Shown one piece after another: positions 21,831-32,931 of a stretch of 48,184 nt of DNA. This stretch comes from Symbiodinium natans. Taxonomy: Eukaryota; Sar; Dinophyceae; Suessiales; Symbiodiniaceae. A program made the translations under genes and the position numbers. Numbering within the stretch: the first letter of the stretch is position 1; the number at the start of each line of letters is the position of its first letter. The stretch spans positions 221,326 to 269,509 of the forward strand of contig CAJNDS010002817.1 in assembly GCA_905221605.1 (NCBI GenBank), given 5' to 3'. The notes beneath the pieces are model-generated. The model saw only the letters and a list, made by a program, of their open reading frames with translations. It did no database searches and had not been told where the DNA came from.

Positions 21831-22796
21831 CTTGTTCTTTCCTCTTTCCCGCCGCTCCCGTTTTCTACTTGCCATTCAACAGGGAATGAAAGAAGAAAGT
21901 CAAGGATAAGAAAGAGAAGGTACTGACAACAGAGGAGCTGGAATTCTCCTTCAAGAAGGAAATAGAACCACAGAAAGTCAAGGGTGAGAAAGAAGTGTGA
22001 AGGTACAGACAAGAGAGGGGGAAGAGGAGGAGTTCTGCTTGATCCTTCCCACGACCCTCTGTCTACCTACATCTCTCTGTCAATTTTTTCTCTTGTTGGA
22101 AACGGGGGACAGGATCTTACTGTCCTCTTTTCCCCTCTCGCAGTCTTCTCTCAAACCCCTGGGAGGCCCTTTCAGGGAGCCCCTCAGGGAAGCCCCCTTG
22201 CGAAAACTGCAGGCTCCTGGTGGATATTGAAAGAAGCAGATTCACAGAAGAAGGGAAGGCTCGAGAACGACAGATACGGAGCAAGGGATAGAGAAACGGA
22301 AAAAGGAGAGAGAAGCAACTATCCTCTCCAAGCTGTTTTCAGAGTGACCCCAAAGACCGGGGTGGGCGTGAGCTCGCCCCTTGCCACTCGAAAGCCTCCC
22401 CTTCTTGAAACAAGCAAAAGGCAGGAACCCCTTCTTTCAAAGAATCCGTGTCAGAAGAAAAAAGGATACTGCGATAGCCCCTCATTCGTATTTTAATTCC
22501 TCCCAGATGCTTTCGGCTCTTTTCCTTGATAGATGAGTGGGTCCATCCTCTTCTTTCGGGGTGGGAGAGTATATTTTCTTAGAATGAGCCCTTCCGTGCA
22601 TTCTTACATCAGAGGTAGCCCGGCCTATGTTGAATACAGATAAGGGCGTTGTCCTGAAAGGCTCTCCTGTTCTAAGGAACACCATGAATGATAGAAGCCT
22701 TCATTTGAAAAGGGATCAAAGAGCCCCTCCAGCATTTCAATAGACGACAGGATTTCGCTGTTCTCAGGAATGCTATTGTCTTTAACAAGCTCTCTT

Positions 22797-24400
22797 TCTC
22801 CTTCCTTTCGTTCTCCCTCTTCGTGCGCCCGCTTTCTGCACTCTCCCTTTCTTGCGTCCCTTCTGCGGGCCCTTTCTTCCTCTGTTCCTTTTGTCATTGC
22901 GTAGGGGGCATAATTAGACGAAGGGCAAGGTTAAGCAAGGAGAATGAAGAGAATGATATGATGGAAAGAGGACTTCTCCTGCTCCTTGTAACTACCTTCC
23001 ACACTTCTCTACATGTCTACATGATCTTTTCCCTTATTTTTCTTCTTAGCAACACGGGGAAAGGGTCCTCCTCTCACGCCTCTCTTTCACTCTTGGAGGC
23101 CCCTGGATGACACTCTCTGAAGGCCGCCTGAAACTCTTGGGGGATCAGAGGGATGAACAGAAAGCACCAGGGGGCACCGGAGTGAGAGAGATGGAGACAG
23201 ATAGAGAAGCAAAGAGAAGGTGACAGTAATCAGGGAGAAGAGGAAGAAGGAAGACAGTGGAAGAGCGACAGATAGGGAAACAGGGTGAAGTAAACAGAAA
23301 CAATGAAGAAGAGGAAGGAGGAAGCGACGGTGAAAAGAGGGCCGCTTGGAGAACAAAAAGGAGACAGAGAAGATCAAGAAGAAAAGAGAACAGGTAGGGC
23401 AGGACACTTGTCTTTGTTATCCACTGTTCCTTTTCCTCATCCCTTACACTTTTTTCCCGAGCATCGCTCACTCCTTTCGTCCACGGTCTTCGTCCTTCAT
23501 TCCCCCTCTCTATATCCTATCCTTTCTCTAGCTCTCCTTCCTTTCTTTTCCCATGTTTGTTCTCATCCTTTCTCCGCTCTCCCTTTTCTCGCGTCCATGC
23601 CATGAGCCTTTCCTCCTCTGTTCCTTTTGTCATAAAGTAGTCATAAAGTAGGAGGATAGAACATGGGCAAGGTTCAGCAAGGAGAATGAAGGGAATGATA
23701 AGATGGAAGGAGGACTTGTCCTGCTCCTTCTAACTACCTTCCACACCTCTCTACATGTCTCTGAGTCTTTGTTCTTTTCTCTTGTTTTTCTTCTTAGCAA
23801 TGTTTGGAAAGGGTCCTCCTCTCACACCTCTCCTTCACTCTTGGAGACCCCTTGGGGACGCTCCCTGAAAGCTGCCTGACAACTTTGAGGAAGGCTCAGA
23901 GGGTTTGGAGTGTGTGGAAAAAGGCAGTGCAGGGCCATGTCCAGATCAGTGCCTCGTAAAACAGAAAGGATGAGCAATGAACGGAAAACGCCGGGGGGCG
24001 CCGGAGAGAGAGAGAGAGAGAGATGGAGACAGATAGAGATCAGGGAGAAGAGGAAGAAGGAAGACAGCGGAAGAGGGACAGCGTGGCAACGGGGTGAAGG
24101 AAACAGAAACAATGAAGCAGGAGAAGCAGGAAGCGATGGTGGAAACAGGACCACTTGGAGAACAAAAAGGAGACAGAGAAGATCAAGAAGAAAAGAGAAC
24201 AGGTAGGGCAGGACACTTGTTTTTGTCATCCACTGTTCATTTTCCTCACCCTTACGCTTATTTCCCGAGCATCGCTCACTCCTTTCTTCCACGGTCTTCG
24301 TCCTTCATTTCTCCTCTCTATCTTTCTATCCTCTCTCTAGCTCTCCTTCCTTACTCTTCCCATGTTCGTTCTCCTCCTTTCTCCGCTCTCCCTTTTCTGA
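22797..24400. repeat. Tandem duplication, unit about 0.74-0.81 kb
   Basis: Matching blocks: GGCAAGGTTAAGCAAGGAG near 22925 and GGCAAGGTTCAGCAAGGAG near 23664; AAAAAGGAGACAGAGAAGAT near 23355 and 24164; CGAGCATCGCTCACTCC near 23459 and 24265. The right unit is about 70 bp longer. The DNA is purine/pyrimidine biased like the 5.7-9.1 kb array, but no shared unit was seen. Confidence 0.88.
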
Positions 24401-24419
24401 GAGACGGACCATGTGGATA

Positions 24420-24955
24420 AAAAGTAATTAGATGACATCATGCATCCAATGACTGCACTTCACGCTTCTTGGCACCTCCTTGGTGTCCTTTTCGCTGATG
24501 TTCGAAAGGATATGAATTTCGTGCAGTGGAACGAATAGACTAGGGAAGACCAGGGCAAGAAGAGTGGCCTCTTGTTCGCATAAACCCTAAGCCTAAACCC
24601 TAAACCCCATGATGAAAATCCCGAGCTCAAGAGGCTAATTAAACCTTAAGCAGACAAACCCTACCCAGTCATCTCTAGGCTAACCCGAAAACCGACAACG
24701 AACCCTTAAACCCTTAAGTCCCAAGTACTAAATTTACTAAATGCTAAACTCAAATCCCTATAAAACATTCGATGCCTCTGCCCAACCCAAACCTGGGCAG
24801 GAGAAGTTCAACCACGGCGCCGAGTTTTTTTTTGAAGGGTTGTTTCTTAAGTTTTTATTCTGTTTAAAATATAAAACAAAAGGGGTTGCCAAATAATACA
24901 CAAAGGTCCATGCCACTTTAGGGTTTAGGGTTTAGGATGTAGGGTTAGTGCTTCG
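24420..24955. other. No gene recognised
   Basis: Contains a short CCCTAAA tract near 24580-24607, AT-rich sequence near 24840-24900 and a TTTAGGG tract near 24918-24940. No exon with good boundaries was seen. Confidence 0.5.
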
Positions 24956-25059
24956 TTGTATATTCCGGTTTCGGTTGTTGTCCTGAGAGATTGGAATTCT
25001 ATTCCTCGTTATTCCAACCCCCTCCCCCCCTCACGCTGTCACGCCCGACTACGCAACAT

Positions 25060-25610
25060 TCCCATCAGTATCCACCCAACATGTTCTCACCCACACCATA
25101 ACCCCCAACATTGCCGCCAGCCCGGCCAGCACCATCACTCACCAGTACTCGCGATTCCCACCATCCCACCCTTCCCACCATTCTCACCATTACCCGAAAA
25201 CCTTCCCCCTTTCCGCCAGCACCAGCATCGCCCACCATTGCCCACCACTCTCACCATTCCCACCACTCTCACCATTCCCACCCACAACCCACCATTACCC
25301 ACCACTACCCACCATGACATGACCCACCATTTCCACCGTTCCCCAATTCCCCGCAATTGCCAGCCATTATCTACCATTCCCCACCCTCATTACCCGCCAA
25401 CCCCCACCAGTCCACCACTACCACCCCCACCATTTCCACCAGTACCCACCGCCCATCATTCCCATCACTACCCTGCCCATCATTCCTGCCAGGGCCTACC
25501 ATTCCCCGCCACTGCTCACGATTCCCGCCATTACCCACGACTACCGCCACTGCATACCATTCCCATCGTAACCCACTCCCGCCATTACCCACGATTGTTA
25601 CAGTTGGTGC
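25060..25610 (+). repeat. CCCACCATT minisatellite
   Basis: Nine-base CCCACCATT-like units (CCCACCACT, CCCGCCATT and others). The proline/histidine-rich 221-residue frame at 24956-25621 is this repeat read through and is not called. Confidence 0.92.
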
Positions 25611-25611
25611 G

Positions 25612-25700
25612 TAGGGAATGAGGAATGAGGTACACCATATAATCCTTCAAAGGGTATATATAGGGGGATACAAGGTACCTCATTCCCTCATTCCTCCCTA
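25612..25700. repeat. Hairpin with GGAATGAGGTAC arms
   Basis: GGGAATGAGGAATGAGGTAC on the left faces GTACCTCATTCCCTCATTCC on the right across about 45 nt rich in TATA. The stem is near perfect. Confidence 0.75.
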
Positions 25701-25824
25701 CTACCCAACGGTAAGGATTTCCCACCACTCTCCCTTTCCCCACCATGGTTCACCATTACCCAAAACTAAGATGGGACTCCCGAGACCAGCAAAGGGAGCC
25801 CGGCAGAATCACATGAACATAGAT

Positions 25825-26100
25825 AAACCCCAAACCCTAAACCCTCAGCCCCAAACCCTAAACCCCAAACCCCAAACCCTAAACTCTAAACAGCAAAATC
25901 ATGCCCTTTAGGATGTCGGACTTTCGGCTTTCAGGTTGCCATGGGGCCATGGGGATACCCACCCCAGAATCCCTACTGAATCCCCAAAGCCCCAAAAGGT
26001 TTAGCCCCGACAGCCTAAAAGCCCCACAGCCCTAAACGCCCCACAGCCCTAAACCCCTAACCCCTAAACCCTAAACCCTAAACCCTAAGCCCTAAAAGCC
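25825..26100 (-). repeat. CCCTAAA/CCCCAAA telomere-like tracts
   Basis: Two CCCTAAA-rich clusters (25829-25890 and 26030-26097) separated by CCCCAAAGCCCC-type variants. Confidence 0.85.
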
Positions 26101-26114
26101 CGGAAAACTCTAAC

Positions 26115-28406
26115 CCTGAGGTGACCGTGCTCTCGGTGAAGCTGGCCAAACCACAGCGAGAGCGCGTGCGCAAACTTAAGCAGGCTCCGATCCGGTCCGG
26201 GTTCGGGTATTTAGGGCTGTGAGCGGTTTTTCAGCTTAGGGATTTTTTGAGGGTTTGGGCGTTTAGCGGTTTTAAAAGGGGCTTTTGGGATTTTGAGGAT
26301 CTTAGGGCTTTGGGGGTTTTCGGGCTTTAGGTTTTTTTGGTTTTAGGGCCACAACCTTACGCCTTTTCGTAGGGTTTACAGTTCACTCAGCAGACAAAGC
26401 ATTCCATACTTCAAGCCTGAGGCAAATCCAAGCCTTATCCCACGCGCTTAGCACAAGAGTAGGTGTTATTTGAAGGGCTTGTGTCAGGGTTTATAGCGTC
26501 CAGGGTTTAGGGTTTAGGGTTTGGGGTTTAGGGTTTAGGGTTTAGGGTTTAGGGTTTAGGGTTTAGGGTTTAGGGTTTAGGGTTTGGGCTTAGGGATGAG
26601 TACAAGGGTTTCGCGTTTGGAGGTGTAAGTTTTTTTTTTGGGCTTGGACCCTTAGGCCTCCCCAAAGCCCGAAACTCCATGACTCTCGATGGACTTCTGG
26701 TCTGTTTAGGGTTTAGGGTTTAGGGTTTAGGGTTTAGGGTTTAGGGTTTAGGGTTTAGGGTTTAGGGTTTAGGGTTTAGGGTTTAGGGTTTAGGGTTTAG
26801 GGTTTAGGGTTTAGGGGAGCTCCTCACCCGCTGTGGAGTTCATGTGCTGGCAACCTGGGGGGTCCAATCTGGGGTTCTGATGGAGTTCCAGGTCCAAAGT
26901 TAGGGTTTAGGGTTTAGCGTTCGGGATTAGGGTTCGGGGGTTCAGGTCTCTGTCGGGTTTAGGGTTGCTTAGGGACTTGGGATTGTTTAGGGTTTAGGGT
27001 TGTTTTGGGGTTTTAGGTAGGTGTTTTGGAATAATTGTTTAGTGTTTGAGGGTGTAGGGTGATGGGTTTAGACCCGAAAGGAGCACCCAGCGCCCAGGGG
27101 CACGTTGACAATGTCTTCCCTCTTGCGAGTGGCTACGTCAAGAAAGAGAAGGCCAGCCGCCGCAGCATCTGGGATTGGAGGTTGGGGATTGGTGTTGCCA
27201 GGACCCTAGACCCTCTAAACAAGGATTTGGGGTTGGAACCCTAAACCCTACACCCTGAACTCCAAACCCTAAACCCTGAACCCTAAATCCCCAAGCCCTA
27301 TAAGCCCTAAATCCCTAAACCGTAAACTCCAAACCCTAAACCCTAAACCCTAAACCTTGAACCCTGAACCCTGAACCCTAAATCCCTAAATCCCTAAACA
27401 AAAATCCCCGAAAAGCCCCCTTAGACCAGGATTTGGCTTTCGGGCTTGCAGAAGTACCATCCCCCAGCGCCAACGTGTCACGTTGTGGTGGTTGTTGCTG
27501 GCAAGTGTTCAATTTTACCTGGGGGGTGTGGTCAGGGGGTTAAGACCTTTTTGGGGTTGCTGTGGCCTAGTACTTTGGGGTATATAAAGTGGGGAAAACC
27601 CATTTGGAAGTAGATGTGAAGTTCTGTGAGCCTATCGACCCGAATCCCTATTTACGGCTTCCTCTAACCAGGATTAGAGCACTTTGGGGGATACGCGGGC
27701 TCCCCGGCATTTTGGGAGAAGCCAATTTGGAAATAGTTGTAAACTTTTCTAGGTCTTTGGGCCCTCATCCCTATGTAACCCTAAATCGCCCACAGAGGCT
27801 TTGTGGTGCTTTACTGTAACTTTACATCTTTAGCCTTTTTGGGTTTCTTGGGTTTCTTAATAAGGCAGCTAAACGTTTAATTTTTTGCTAACCTCCTAAG
27901 TGCAGCCACAAAGGCTTGCGTGGTCAAGAGGCCTCCCAAATCCACCCAGGTTGCTTGCTAGTTCGTCATCGGGAGACAGGGATTTGGGGTCTAAGCTTAC
28001 TAGAATTCAACCAGGGAAGTAGGCGCCCGTGTGACCCCTTACCGGGCTGTATAGCGCGATGTAGAGTTCCTGATGTCTCCATTCGGAACGAAGAAGGTTT
28101 AAGGTCTGGGGGTTCAGATGGCGTAGCGTTCAGGGTCATGGGCGTGTGGGCTTGGGTTTCGGAGTTTGCGTGGCATCTAGACCCCTACAGCCGAAACCTT
28201 CAAACTCCTTTGTTCTTCCGTTGGCGCAGGATAGCACTGACACAGTCGGCAGAAGGCAAGAAGTCAAGCAGGAACTGCACCTGCTTTTTTTCTCCTTCTC
28301 TCTCTCTCTCTCTCGCACGCTTAGACTAGAGTTTTTGTTGGTTCGAACTCGCTGCCCTGGCTATTCTCTCGAACCCGATCCCGTTTTTCCAGCCATGCGT
28401 TGCAAT
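26115..28406 (-). CDS. Multi-exon gene of unknown function, copy A (apparently intact)
   Basis: Exons, high to low: 28406-28327 (NAWLEKRDRVRENSQGSE, donor CTA|gt), 28280-28208 (VQFLLDFLPSADCVSAILRQ), 28069-28043 (ELYIALYSP, donor CCG|gtaagg), 27168 to about 27095 (GLLFLDVATRKREDIVNVPL) and 26174-26115 (LRTRSRCGLASFTESTVTSG, donor AGG|gttag). All have homologues in copy B (34381-36647). In the first exon three of the four base differences from copy B are silent on the minus strand; in the last exon the only difference is silent. That fixes strand and frame. Family unknown. Telomeric tracts occupy the introns. It diverges from the plus-strand Psi-K-x-E/AP2 exons that start near 29464. Confidence 0.55.
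26500..26817 (+). repeat. Interstitial telomeric arrays (TTTAGGG)
   Basis: Two nearly pure runs, 26506-26586 and 26705-26815, with a unique spacer. They lie in an intron of the minus-strand gene (sense CCCTAAA). Confidence 0.96.
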
Positions 28407-28459
28407 CTGGGGCTCGGCTGGGCATAGCAGGATGCAGACTTCAGGGTTATGGGTTAGGA

Positions 28460-28930
28460 ATCGGAACTTGGTTTAGGGTTTAGGGTTTAGGGTTTAGGGT
28501 TCTTGGTTTAGGGCTTTTGTTAAGGTTCACCCTTCAGAGTCCCTGGGGTGCGAAGAAGCCAAGGCTCAGAACTCCAAGCTCCGGAAGTTGCAAAATGAAA
28601 TCACAAAGTCCCGAAACAAATGCTTCCAGGGTTTAGGTTTTAGGGCTTAGGGTGGATTGGGGTTTAGGGTTTAGGGTTTAGGGTTTAGGGTTTAGGGTTT
28701 AGGGTTTAGGGTTTAGGGTTTAGGGTTTAGGGTTTAGGGTTTGGGGTTTAGGGTTTCAAACCCCAGTCATGGGTTGTGAGTGAGGGCTCAGGCAGAGACG
28801 AACTTGTGGGGTTTCGGGGCTGACGTGGGGGTGCAAGGCGTGGGGTTCAGCTTTGAGTTTTGGGGACCACGGATTCAGGTTTAGGGTTCAGGGTTCAGGG
28901 TCTAGGGTTTAGGGTTTAGGGTTTAGGGTG
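28460..28930 (+). repeat. Interstitial telomeric arrays (TTTAGGG)
   Basis: Tracts at 28470-28505, 28660-28758 and 28880-28930. From 29045 to 29150 and again at 29310-29385 the orientation flips to CCCTAAA. They lie between the two divergent genes. Confidence 0.95.
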
Positions 28931-29463
28931 CGGGTTTGCAGTAGGGTGCGCAGGGGCTCCGCCCGCTGAAGCTTGAAGAAACCTGAACCGTGAACCCGAC
29001 GTCCTGAAGTGCCAACTCAGCTATTCACTTTCCCTGGCCCCGCATCAGACCTGAAACCCTAAACCCGAAACCCTAAACCCTACACCCTAAACCCTAAACC
29101 CTAAACCCTAAACCCTAAGCCCTAAACCCTAAACCCTAAACCCGAAACCCCTAAAGCCCTAGTTACAATGTTGTGTGCTCAAAGCTTCGGGACTCCTGGT
29201 TCTTCAGGCACACTCGGAGGATGAAGGTAAAAGGGCCTCAGTACGTATAGAAGTACCAAAAACTAGGGACTCTCATGGGGAGGGGAGGGGGGGGGGGGGG
29301 TAGTTCCCTAAACCCTGAACCCTAAACCCTAAACCCTGAACCCTAAAACCCGAAACCCTAGACCCGAAACCCTAAAGCCTAAACCCTAGTTACTAGCCCT
29401 CTATGCTACTTAAGAACCTCATACTTCATCATTCAGTACGAAGTCACTTGAGCTTCGAAGCAG

Positions 29464-29986
29464 GGCTTCTTCAACCGAGCCAGGGCCTTCGCTGAAGGCT
29501 TGCCCTCGCTTACAAGGGTTTAGGGTTTAGAGTTTAGGGTTTAGGGTTTAGGGTGTTTAGGGTTTGAGGTTTACTTCGGGTTTAGGGTTTAGGGTGTAGG
29601 GTTCAGGGTTTAGGAGTTGAGCGCAGGAGCTGGCACGGGATGTCAAGAAGGAGTCGGGAAAAGCCGCGGTGGAGGTAAAGAAGGAAGTGAAGCAAGAGGT
29701 CAGGGATGCGGCAAGAGAGCGCCAGATGCAGAAGGAGGTGGCAAGCGTCACACATAGCAAGTCGAGCTTGGGTGTGAAGGAGGAAGCAAAGACTGAGACG
29801 TGCAAGGTGGAGGTGAAGGAGGAGAGAGAAACGGAGAAAGGCAAGGAGGTCAAGGAGGAGTCGAGGGAGGATGCGAAGGAGGAAGTTAAGGATGAGGTGA
29901 AGGATGAGGTGATGGAGGATGTGAAGCAAGTGAAGGCGGAGGTGAAGGAAGAGGTGATGGAGGAGGGCGCTTCAAGCACAACCTAG
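29464..29986 (+). CDS. Psi-K-x-E-rich exons, copy A, split by a telomeric-repeat intron
   Basis: Exon 29464-29517 (GFFNRARAFAEGLPSLTR) ends AAGG|gtttag. Exon 29627-29986 begins after GAGCGCAG and stays in phase 0. The 109-nt gap is telomere-like almost throughout. The second exon encodes at least nine V-K-x-E tetrapeptides (VKKE, VKQE, VKEE, VKDE, VKAE) plus AKTE and AKEE, mostly Lys/Glu, and ends GASSTT followed by TAG. V/I-K-x-E is the consensus SUMO acceptor site. Silent changes against copy B (GTA/GTC, AAG/AAA, ACA/ACG) support this strand. The stop may end the gene, or a donor just before it (GAG|gtgatg) may join the next exon. No ATG start was located. Confidence 0.6.
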
Positions 29987-30099
29987 TTTGCACCCCCGAA
30001 GTTTGGTGTTCCTCTTCCTCCAACCTTACACTTGTCTCGACGTCGTCATTGTGAGTGTGAGAACCACATGGCTTGTGTCGCATGTTGATGGTAGAGCCC

Positions 30100-30260
30100 C
30101 CTTCTGGGCGAAGCGAAGCAAGAGACCCCGCAACCCGACGCTTCTCAGAGGAGATGGTGCCGGAGATCAAGAACGGGGTAAAGAAGGAAGTGAAGCGTGA
30201 GATCAAGCGGGAGGCTGCCTTCCAGACTGCATCGTGTAGCCTGCAGTTGAATGATGCGCG
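30100..30260 (+). CDS. Short Psi-K-x-E exon, copy A
   Basis: After TTCTCAGAG the frame reads EMVPEIKNGVKKEVKREIKR, then SCSLQLNDARES. Copy B at 37563-37682 has the same peptide with about five silent changes in the last ten codons, so the plus-strand frame is under selection. It holds three more sumoylation-type motifs (VKKE, VKRE, IKRE). The exon limits are approximate. It probably joins the AP2 exon downstream, which opens with the same kind of motif. Confidence 0.5.
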
Positions 30261-30855
30261 AGAGTCGTGTAGAACCTCCGCTGGGTTTGCTGGCCTAGTT
30301 ACTATCGACACCACCGCAAACGTGAATTCCGACATGGGTCCAGGAGTTTAGGGAAGAGAAGCAGCGCGTTGCTGTTTTTGAGGTTTGTGGGCTAGTTTCG
30401 GCTGAGGAAACAAACGTATAAACCTGGCAGACAAACCCAGACCACTAGTGCCAGTTCCCGGATGCAGAGAAGTTTGTTGCAGGATCTCACGTGGAACCGC
30501 CAGACGCTGCTCAGCTTTGAGTCGTCCGGGATTCAGGTCGCAGCGTTTAGAGATTGAACTTGGCATTTTTTCTGAGCCTGAAGTTGTACTGGATGTTGCA
30601 GTTGGTGTGGAAGTTTGCAGACATGGTTGCTGTATCCGGACTGTCCGAAACCTGGAAGGAAGTAAGGCAAATCAGAGAGGACAGTAACCGAGCTGTCTGA
30701 ACCACCTTCTCCTGAAAACCCCGCAGAGAGATCCTGTACTCGCTATTGAAAGAAGCCGAAATCCACTGCGTGCATAGATTGCCTGTTGTTTCGCACTATT
30801 TGTCTAACCACGCGCACCGGACGCTACAAAATCCAGTACCCCGTTTTTCGCTGAG

Positions 30856-32254
30856 GACCAGAGTGAAGCAGGAGTGTGTGGAAGAAGCCCAGCGCACGTG
30901 CTCGGTCAAGCAGGAAGCAGCCGAAGAGGCCGGATCAGTTCGTCGTCCCAGCAAGAGGCGCCGCATCAGTCACAAGAGGCCGGACATCTCGCCTCCATCG
31001 TTTGAGTCGCGGCTGCCAGAGTGGGCCGAAAAATGCCTAGCATTTCAAAGCTCTGGCAAGACGTGGCTGCCCACGAAGCCTTGCTGCCCGGCCAGCCCGT
31101 TCCTGGGGCTGGCAGCTGCGCCGTGGGAAGGATGTGAGGAGGATAGGACAGTGCCTTGCGTGCAGCGCCTGGGCAAGGTGCAGTTCTGCGAGTTCCGGGA
31201 CTTCTTCCACGAGAACCCGCACCATGCCCTCTTCAATGATCACGGCAAGGACCCTGGTGGTTCAGGGCCAGTGGAGAAGGCGCACGGTCCCAAACCTGAG
31301 CACTTGCAGGATCCAGCTGCGAAGCAGCACCGTGCAGCGGAGATGATGAAGATGTGGCCCTGGATGCACGACCTTCCGACGCGGGCGTGGGCCGGCCACG
31401 GCTGGCTGGTGGAGGAGGACGGCATGCGCAGGCTCTCGCCGACCGGCGGCGGCTCCGCCATGAAGGGCCTCGAGATCTTCGAGGCCTTCGGCGCCGTGCC
31501 CGAGGAAAGCCAGGAAGCCCCCGGCGCCTCGGCTCCGAGCAGCTCCGGGGCCGCCGGAGCCGATCTCATCACGAGGAGCTTCCGCAGCCTGGAGCGCCAG
31601 AGCGGGGTGCAAAACATCAGGTGGAAACAGGACAAGGCATGCTGGTGTGTTTCCCACACGTACTCAGGCAAACAGAAGCAGCTCCACTTCCCCATCTCCA
31701 AGCGCATGAGGGAGGGCCTCTCCGAGGACGAGGCGGTGGCGGCCGCGCTGGCGGAGGCCAAGGCGCACCGCGAGGAGCTGGTGCGCCAGGGCAAGCTGCA
31801 GCCCCCGAAGCCCGTCACAGCCAAAGCCTCCGGGTCCACGGTGAGGGGCGTCAAGTGCCGGGAAAACGGAACCTTTCGGGTGCAAATCACCAATCCACGC
31901 ACAAACAAGAAAGAGGAAGGCGGCACCTTCAAGACGCTGGCGGAGGCCGAGGCCAAGGCGCGGGAGATGGCCAAGAAGCTCGGGCTCCAAGCCGAGGGCG
32001 AGGTGGTGCCGGTGGACCGGCTCGCGGAGGCCCCGCACTTCGAGCCGCTCGGGCCGCAGCCGGGAGTGAAGTGGAGGCACGGTGCGCAGCATTGGCAAGC
32101 CTGGTGCACAGTCAACGGCAGGCAGCGAAATTTCACCGTGAAGCCCAAGGACTATTCGGAGAAGGAGGTGGAGAAGGCCTGGAAGCAGGCGGTGGCCTGG
32201 CGCAAGCAGCAGGAGAAGGAGAGGGAGCGGGCTGAGAAGGGTCAAAAGCGCTGA
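30856..32254 (+). CDS. AP2-domain DNA-binding protein, last exon, copy A
   Basis: The open frame runs from 30746, but that start is TTG. The likely exon start is 30856, after a T-rich stretch and CGCTGAG. It encodes two VKQE motifs, a nuclear localisation cluster (RRPSKRRRISHKR), a conserved stretch starting FESRLPEWAEKC, then three AP2-like modules: about 31600-31790 (IRWKQDKACWCVSHTYSGKQ), 31840-31995 (VRGVKCRENGTFRVQ) and 32065-32220 (PGVKWRHGAQHWQAWCTVNG). AP2 modules of alveolates bind DNA and act as transcription factors, so a nuclear regulator is likely. The C-terminus is a charged KQQEKERERAEKGQKR. Codons are very GC-rich at position 3. Copy B is nearly identical. Confidence 0.85.
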
Positions 32255-32665
32255 AGGCCGAGGAGGGCGCCCTCCTGACGCGCAAGTCGCTGCACTCCGG
32301 GCCGCCACTCGTGTGGTCGAGTGGTAAATTTAAACCTAAACGCATCTCTCACCAAGGATCCCTGCCTTGCATGATGCTTGTTCAACAACCCATAGGCAGG
32401 TAGACTCGATAGAGTGCAATCGCGGCGAAAGGCTGTGGGATCCTGCATGTATGCATCGGCAGTTGCCTTGAGCGGACGGCCGCGCACCCCTGCCCAACCC
32501 CTACAGCTTGATGTGTGGTTGTGCCTCGCAAGGCATAGGTTTCCGTACTTACATGCCCCCTAGTCCCTGAGCTCTCTTGCAAACCTTGGAGGCGTTCTGA
32601 GGCAGTGGCGTTGGCCATCTGAAAGTTAGACATGGCCATGGCCGAGGGATTAGTTGAAGACCGAG
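32255..32665 (+). other. Conserved 3' flank of AP2 copy A (probable 3' UTR)
   Basis: About 400 bp after the TGA stop match 39646-40105 almost as closely as the coding exon does, except for an insertion in copy B near 39990-40060. Similarity ends where copy-specific sequence and telomeric repeats begin. No clear polyadenylation signal was seen. Confidence 0.7.
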
Positions 32666-32780
32666 GCTTCTAGACCTAAACCCTGAACCCTAAACCCGAC
32701 TGAGGCTTCTAGACCTAAACACTAAACCCTCTGGCTATGCTGGGTATTGTTTGAACGGCAAACCCGGATCCCGAACCCTA

Positions 32781-32931
32781 CTTGGAGGTTCATGGTACTT
32801 CCTAACCAGTTATAACTGGGCTTATAACCCTACTTATAATTGGGATAACCCCAATAAGGCCCTTTAGGGGTATTATAAGTAGGGTTATAAGTGCAGTGAT
32901 AAGTGGTTAGTAAGTACCATGAACCTTCAAG
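32781..32931. mobile_element. MITE-like element with 60-bp terminal inverted repeats
   Basis: Left arm 32781-32840 (CTTGGAGGTTCATGGTACTT to CTTATAACCCTACTTATAAT) pairs with 32872-32931 at about 54 of 60 positions, leaving a ~30-nt loop. No coding capacity. It sits between the duplicated segments and is absent after copy B, so it came after the duplication or replaced sequence there. Target duplications were not found. Confidence 0.7.

Noticed and set aside
21984-22496. 170-residue plus-strand open frame
   Set aside because: Starts at GTG, has no recognisable domain, lies in biased DNA and shows no second copy or splice support.
24956-25621. 221-residue Pro/His-rich open frame
   Set aside because: It is the CCCACCATT minisatellite read through; it begins without an ATG and shows no domain.
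26118-26189. Plus-strand reading EVTVLSVKLAKPQRERVRK
   Set aside because: Conservation between copies stops exactly at minus-strand splice signals, and no plus-strand donor is present at the end of the conserved block.
27098-27169. Plus-strand reading with GYVKKEK, tempting as another Psi-K-x-E exon
   Set aside because: The minus frame (GLLFLDVATRKREDIVNVPL) fits the neighbouring minus-strand exons, and its acceptor exists in copy A but is destroyed in copy B. The plus reading in B meets a stop.
31240-32148. Long antisense open frames (about 300 residues) opposite the AP2 exons in both copies
   Set aside because: They mirror the high-GC third positions of the AP2 exon; the plus strand has AP2 motifs.
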